Program-made: the position numbers and the translations under genes | The notes under the pieces: generated by a model | The model's input: the letters and a program-made list of their open reading frames with translations, nothing else | What the model was told of the DNA's origin: nothing | The model's database searches: none | Assembly (NCBI GenBank): GCA_902806565.1 | Contig: CADCXA010000053.1 | Coordinates: forward strand, 124,001 to 188,000 | Length of the DNA stretch: 64,000 nucleotides | Direction of reading: 5' to 3' | Source of the DNA: Hypoxylon rubiginosum | Lineage: Eukaryota > Ascomycota > Sordariomycetes > Xylariales > Hypoxylaceae | Part shown: positions 59,786 through 64,000 of the stretch, piece after piece | Layout of the letters: the number at the start of each line of letters is the position of its first letter | Numbering within the stretch: the first letter of the stretch is position 1

Positions 59786-61205
59786 CCTTGATTCGTCTCA
59801 CGAACCCGTGGCTAAATGTTTGTTCTCTATACTTGGGGTTCCGAAGGGATCGGCTTCGTTTCCAACGTCCTGTCACATCACCCGGCGATGCTAACCGATA
59901 ACTCAGTCGCTAGCCATGGAGACAATGCAACAGCCTTCTCTTAGTTACGGATAGGGATAAATTTTTAATCCTCTTTTCCCACTTGTCTAAGCTGTCTAAG
60001 CCAGGTACCTACATGTAAGTACAAGTACCCAGTCGGTACTATGACACATACGTGTATTTCTCTCCCATCGCCAGTAAGCGAAAAGGCTCCTTAACCAATC
60101 CCCCGCACCCAATCTGCCAGTTGATGATATCTCGCCCCCCTGTCGAACAAACTCGAACTATTACTACGCGGTGGCCTATCGAAACTACGATGTGGGGAAT
60201 ACATGGACTCTTTTGCAACCGTCTTTTCTTCAGTTGGATCGGCACCAGTAGCGGTAGATGGCATCGGCACGCGGGCTAATTCGCTGTTAGCTACCTAGGT
60301 ACCGAGTAGCGAGTAGGCGGCTACGCACCGCATCTCTCTTTGCCACGCTACAATGCCGGATAATCGCTTCATCGCCATATTTCCCCCTGCCCCCCCGCCA
60401 TGTCTCAGCATTAGGTAGACTACCAGACTACGTACATGTATCCTACACTAATGGGAAAAACTTGCTGGACTCTGAATTTTAGGATATACACATATTGGGT
60501 ACTCAACGTACGTGCCTGGGCATTCAGGAAGTCTTGATTCCGCACGACTCACCTAATTCTAGTACAAAGAACACTGCTATGCAGTAGCCGGCCAATTCAT
60601 ATTCCATAGCGACGAGCAAGTGCCGTCGGCTCGAACACCCTAGGTGTAAAGTCGAAGCCGTAAGATATTATCCCTATCCCACCTAACCAAGAAGTACGCC
60701 ATTGGAAGTTTAGTGTTCTAGAAGCTCATCCTCAAGCGTCTCCGTCTCTCTAAGGGCGATAGATCTCCCGATAGACAAGGTCCATCGTTGCCGTGAGATC
60801 AATCCGGTCCACATATACCTCTTCGAGACGGCGGGGTTTTTACGTGCTCCGAGAACGAACCTATCATATAGCATTCATTGTTCATACAACAAGTCAACTT
60901 ATGGCAAAGCTTAAATGAGCATCGAGCTGCTGTTGATGCTCGTCCGTTCCTTATAGCCTAGTTCTCTCTTCTATTCCAATTGAATATCTTGTGTTCCAGA
61001 TACCACCTGGGCAGTCTTGTAAATACAAAACGTACAAACATTGACCTTCTTACATATAATTCCCATATAGCTTTCATAGCTAGGTACCTACCTAAGTATT
61101 TTTGAAAGCACGACTACGACTACGACTATAACTACCTTGACCTTAATCCTCATAATCTCTTTCTGTTGCCTTACCCGGAAGACCTAGTAGACCCTCTAAC
61201 TGAAG
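59786..61205. promoter_or_regulatory. Divergent promoter region of the aromatic-catabolism pair
   Basis: The 1.4 kb between the divergent cyclase (-) and dioxygenase (+) starts must contain both promoters. It includes CTACCTAGGTACCG at 60291-60304 and TAGGTACCTACCTAAG at 61081-61096, and an ACTACGACTACGACTATAAC run at about 61111-61131. No gene or clear TATA box was assigned. Co-regulation is inference from the layout. Confidence 0.5.
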
Positions 61206-62279
61206 ATGGCTCCCGCCGCCACCGGTGTGTCCAACGCGGCACAAGCTCCCACGCCCTCCCGATTTGACCCTACTTTCACTCAGCATGTCCTCGAGACTAT
61301 GGGACCCAACACTACCGAAAGAAACAAGGTGGTTTTAGGATCGCTCATTCGGCACATTCACGATTTCGCTCGGGAAGTCGAGCTTACGATCGACGAGTGG
61401 ATGGCCGGCGTCCGCTTCATCAACGCCGTTGGCCGTGTCTACTCCGAGTCGGGACAAACGAGGAACGAGGCGCATCGGTTATCCGACATCCTCGGACTCG
61501 AAACGTATGTTCTCGCTACTCGCACAGGAATTAGATAGTATGGATACCGTGAGCTAATACGTAGCTGTTTGTAGGTTGGTTGACGAGATCGCACATAAAA
61601 TCATCTCCGAGTCGGAAATTGATCCGACGTCATCCGCCATCCTGGGCCCGTTCTGGTCGCCCAACGCGCCGTTCCGAGACAACGGGACGACGATCATCCA
61701 GGACCCGGCCCCGAACGGCCGCGTGGTGCTCATGCACGGCGTCATCAGCGACCTCGTCACCGGAAAGCCGATCCCCGGCGCCGTCTTCGACATCTGGCAG
61801 GCCTCGGCCAACGGCAAGTACGACTTCCAGGATCCCCAGAACCAGACCCCCAACAACCTGCGCGGCAAGTTCCGCGCCGACGAGAACGGAAAGTACTGGT
61901 TCTACTGCTACTATCCCACGGCTTACTCCCTACCCACTGACGGCCCCTCGTATCAGCTGCTCCAGATGATGGACAGACACCCAATGCGCCCCGCGCACAT
62001 CCACATCATGGTAAGTGAAAAAAGGTCTGACGGATAACTGTAAGTTGGAATATCTCCCTAACCTTTATATGTTCTCAGGTTACCCATTCGGAGTACAAGG
62101 GCTGCACTACGCAGCTGTATCCCAAGGACGACCCGTGGCTGTCGTCCGACACTGTGTTCGCCGTCAAGGACGACCTAGTAGTCGACTTCACGCCCCTGAA
62201 GGGCGACGACAAGGCAGAGCTCGAGTTAGACTATAATGTCATCCTAGCTCCCAAGGACTACAAGGGAAAGGCATTTTAA
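61206..62279 (+). CDS. Intradiol ring-cleavage dioxygenase
   Basis: Non-haem Fe(III) enzyme that opens catechol-type rings between the two hydroxyls. Exons 61206-61504, 61575-62010 and 62079-62279 encode 311 aa. The N-terminal helical dimerisation domain ([19 protein letters not shown], then [20 protein letters not shown]) is typical of catechol and hydroxyquinol 1,2-dioxygenases. The catalytic domain begins [12 protein letters not shown]. Iron ligands by position are Tyr182 (NGKYDFQD), Tyr217 ([11 protein letters not shown]), His241 and His243 (RPAHIHIM). All are present. Substrate choice among catechol, hydroxyquinol and protocatechuate cannot be read from sequence by eye; pairing with a carboxymuconate cyclase favours protocatechuate, or a linked branch of the beta-ketoadipate pathway. 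Confidence 0.92.
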
Positions 62280-62830
62280 GGGGGGGTTAGTAGTAAGCTT
62301 ATGGATGTGTCATTTTATCTCACCATGTGGGAGATTTGGGCCAGATGAACTCGGAGTGGTCTAGGTGATCGACGCCTAAACGGCTTATTTGAGTTCTCGC
62401 CCCTGAAGAAAGGGGATATGATACCTACCTCCGCTGTAGGGGTAGGAGAGGACGACATGGCATTTTGCACCTAATCATGTGCTTGAAGCATTAGGTACCT
62501 TAGGTACCTATATTATTCCTTGGGTTACATCTCAAGATAAAAAGATACGTTCACGTTCATGGCTTAGATATGCGTCAAGCTCGACCATTGCAGTGAACAA
62601 GCCACGAACATTTAACGGGAGCATAGGTTGGTGACGTATCAATACACATTAATAATACTGAGGTATTAATAGACATTAAGACCGTCGTTCATCACCCCCC
62701 CTGGAGACTCAAGACACAATCTGACTCATCACTCCACGATCACTCCCCGAGGTCTTTCCACACCATCAAGGTATATCACCCATTACTCGAAACCAAACCG
62801 CACCGATCTCTTCCATGTCATCTCGAGTTC
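62280..62830. other. Intergenic region between convergent genes
   Basis: About 550 bp with TTAGGTACCTTAGGTACCTA at 62491-62510 and an ATTAATA repeat at about 62647-62673. No gene was recognised. Confidence 0.5.
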
Positions 62831-63904
62831 TTAATGAACCGAGCACCACGCGATCCCCTCATGGATACCCACGCATGTCTGTCCATCCGCGCACCCTTCC
62901 ACCTCCCAATGCCCCTTATTGCATGTCTCGATGGTAGTGTTGTTACGGGCGCAGCGCTGGAAGCCTTGGGCACATTCCTCAGCCGGGCCGACGTCTCCCT
63001 TCAGGGTCGGAGTAGGTACAGTGCCCACCGTCCAGAAGTTCGACAGGCCTGCGTCGTCGAAGGTACAGTTGACGGCGGTGTTGTAGAGCTGCTTGCAGTT
63101 GGGGCACGGGCCGAAGTCCTCCCAGTTGCGCTCCGCGCTGCACGCCTTAATGCGGTCGGAGCCGACGCAGCGCACCTCGCCTGCGAAACAAGGTTCATCC
63201 CAGGCTGGGCTGAACGAGGGAGAAGGAGTAGGCTGGGCCACCGATGGTGTGGCAGTCGGCGCCGCAGCGGCGTCGGTAGTCAGAGGAACGCAGTCAACCT
63301 GGCCGTTCTGGGGGTCCATGATGGGGACGCATCGGGCGCACTCCTCGACGGGCCGCCACCGGCCTAGATCAAATATCTCCTTCCATTTGCCGTGGCAGCG
63401 TGAGTCGCCCAGCTTAATAGGCTTGGGCAGAGTGATGGTAGTTGATGTGGTGGTGATAGGAATGCAGTTATTATGAACTCCGTCCGTGATGCATTCGGAA
63501 CATTGTTGGAACCCTTCCCACTTGCCGTTGTCGTTGCATACATGTAATTTTTTGCCGTTGCAACGCGTCTGTCCCGCCGAACACGATCCAAGAGGACCAT
63601 CGGCTTTTGTGGACGGAGCCGTGGTGATGGTGGGACTCGGGACGGGGGCGGCACGCTTCTTCAACTCGAGGCTCGAAGCGCACCAAGCGTTGCCGCTGAG
63701 GTCGCTTTTGCACCATGTTGGCTCGTCACACTGCTCATGTTGAACCCATTTGTTGTCTCGGCAGAGGTAGACAGTCTCCAGGTTGCATTTCGTGGTACCT
63801 TCGTGACATAGGCTAGGGACTCCCTCTGGACTGGGCTGCACGGGGACTCCCAGTACCGAGGTAGCCAGGCTCAGGCCTAGCAAGGTGCGAGAAAGAAGTG
63901 TCAT
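62831..63904 (-). CDS. Secreted cysteine-rich repeat protein
   Basis: Single-exon, 357 aa. A signal peptide is evident (MTLLSRTLLGLSLATSVLGV). The mature part has five cysteine repeats of about 40 residues separated by Pro/Thr/Ser linkers. Each follows C-x(5-6)-C-x(7-11)-C, then W, C, x(2-4), C and a final C. Repeats 1, 2, 4 and 5 keep six cysteines; repeat 3 (GDSRCHGKWKEIFDLGRW) has only four. A KKR site at residues 82-84 lies between repeats 1 and 2 and could be cut by a Kex2-type protease. N-glycosylation sequons occur (NCT, NNT). No enzyme motif was recognised; the module could bind carbohydrate or act at the cell surface, but this is a guess. The ATG at 63904 is chosen because it gives a signal peptide at once. 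Confidence 0.82.
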   Translation of the reverse strand: MTLLSRTLLGLSLATSVLGVPVQPSPEGVPSLCHEGTTKCNLETVYLCRDNKWVQHEQCDEPTWCKSDLSGNAWCASSLELKKRAAPVPSPTITTAPSTKADGPLGSCSAGQTRCNGKKLHVCNDNGKWEGFQQCSECITDGVHNNCIPITTTSTTITLPKPIKLGDSRCHGKWKEIFDLGRWRPVEECARCVPIMDPQNGQVDCVPLTTDAAAAPTATPSVAQPTPSPSFSPAWDEPCFAGEVRCVGSDRIKACSAERNWEDFGPCPNCKQLYNTAVNCTFDDAGLSNFWTVGTVPTPTLKGDVGPAEECAQGFQRCARNNTTIETCNKGHWEVEGCADGQTCVGIHEGIAWCSVH

Positions 63905-64000
63905 GGTGAAGAGAATAGGACGCCTCTGAATTGAAGAGAAGTACACTATAGCTGATACAGCAAATAAGTCGATGGAAGCAAGAAGGGTAATGAATGGCAG
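63905..64000. other. Upstream flank at the window edge
   Basis: Only 96 bases remain; they presumably belong to the 5' leader and promoter of the secreted-protein gene. Nothing else is visible. Confidence 0.5.

Noticed and set aside
62834..63367. 177-codon plus-strand frame over the secreted-protein gene
   Set aside because: Antisense shadow of a gene with a clear signal peptide and ordered cysteine repeats.

Overview
The window reads as a nuclear contig from a filamentous ascomycete (Pezizomycotina, most likely a Sordariomycete). Protein genes carry short GT-AG introns of about 50-260 bp. The gene set includes a fungal phytochrome, an HP1 protein with chromo and chromoshadow domains, Zn2Cys6 and copper-fist regulators, and a 3-carboxymuconate cyclase very close to the Neurospora enzyme as I remember it. 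Two AT-only blocks (about 1-4395 and 41110-50170) look like repeats destroyed by repeat-induced point mutation (RIP). Intergenic DNA is rich in the short palindrome-like motif TACCTAGGTA. No bacterial-type operons, CRISPR arrays, tRNAs or rRNAs were found.

Layout. 1-4395: RIP-type AT-rich heterochromatin. 4725-5957 (+): HP1-like heterochromatin protein gene, starting about 330 bp from the block. 6973-7128 (+): possible 51-aa membrane microprotein. 12998-8453 (-): fungal phytochrome histidine kinase. 14041-14550 (+): small acidic orphan protein. 15105-15758 (+): SET-domain protein. 17320-20068 (+): Zn2Cys6 transcription factor with a His/Gln repeat and an Rgt1-like motif after the zinc cluster. 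25542-23843 (-): copper-fist transcription factor. 25543-37786: 12-kb gene-poor stretch with several simple tandem repeats. 37787-39113 (+): ketopantoate-reductase family protein. 40102-39377 (-): HIT-family protein. 41110-50170: second AT-rich block with two nested or adjacent pairs of long direct repeats that look like decayed LTRs. 50733-52931 (+): MFS anion:cation symporter. 53536-55004 (+): 2-oxoglutarate/Fe(II) oxygenase with a GC-AG intron. 57750-55528 (-): CNNM/Mam3-type DUF21-CBS membrane protein. 59785-58575 (-): 3-carboxy-cis,cis-muconate cyclase. 61206-62279 (+): intradiol ring-cleavage dioxygenase. 63904-62831 (-): secreted cysteine-rich repeat protein.

How the genes fit together. 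The clearest functional link is the divergent pair at 58575-62279: an intradiol dioxygenase and a carboxymuconate cyclase can catalyse two successive steps of the beta-ketoadipate route for aromatic acids. The MFS symporter and the 2OG oxygenase about 4-9 kb away could belong to the same catabolic neighbourhood, but that is inference. The left arm holds regulators and chromatin genes (HP1, SET, phytochrome, two transcription factors) with no sign of co-regulation.

All exon boundaries below were deduced by eye from reading frame, splice consensus and remembered family patterns. In every spliced gene the exon lengths add up to an intact reading frame. I did not find a convincing, wholly new multi-gene system. 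The items most worth checking are the aromatic-catabolism pair and its neighbours, the decayed element structure in the 9-kb AT block, and the 51-aa microprotein.
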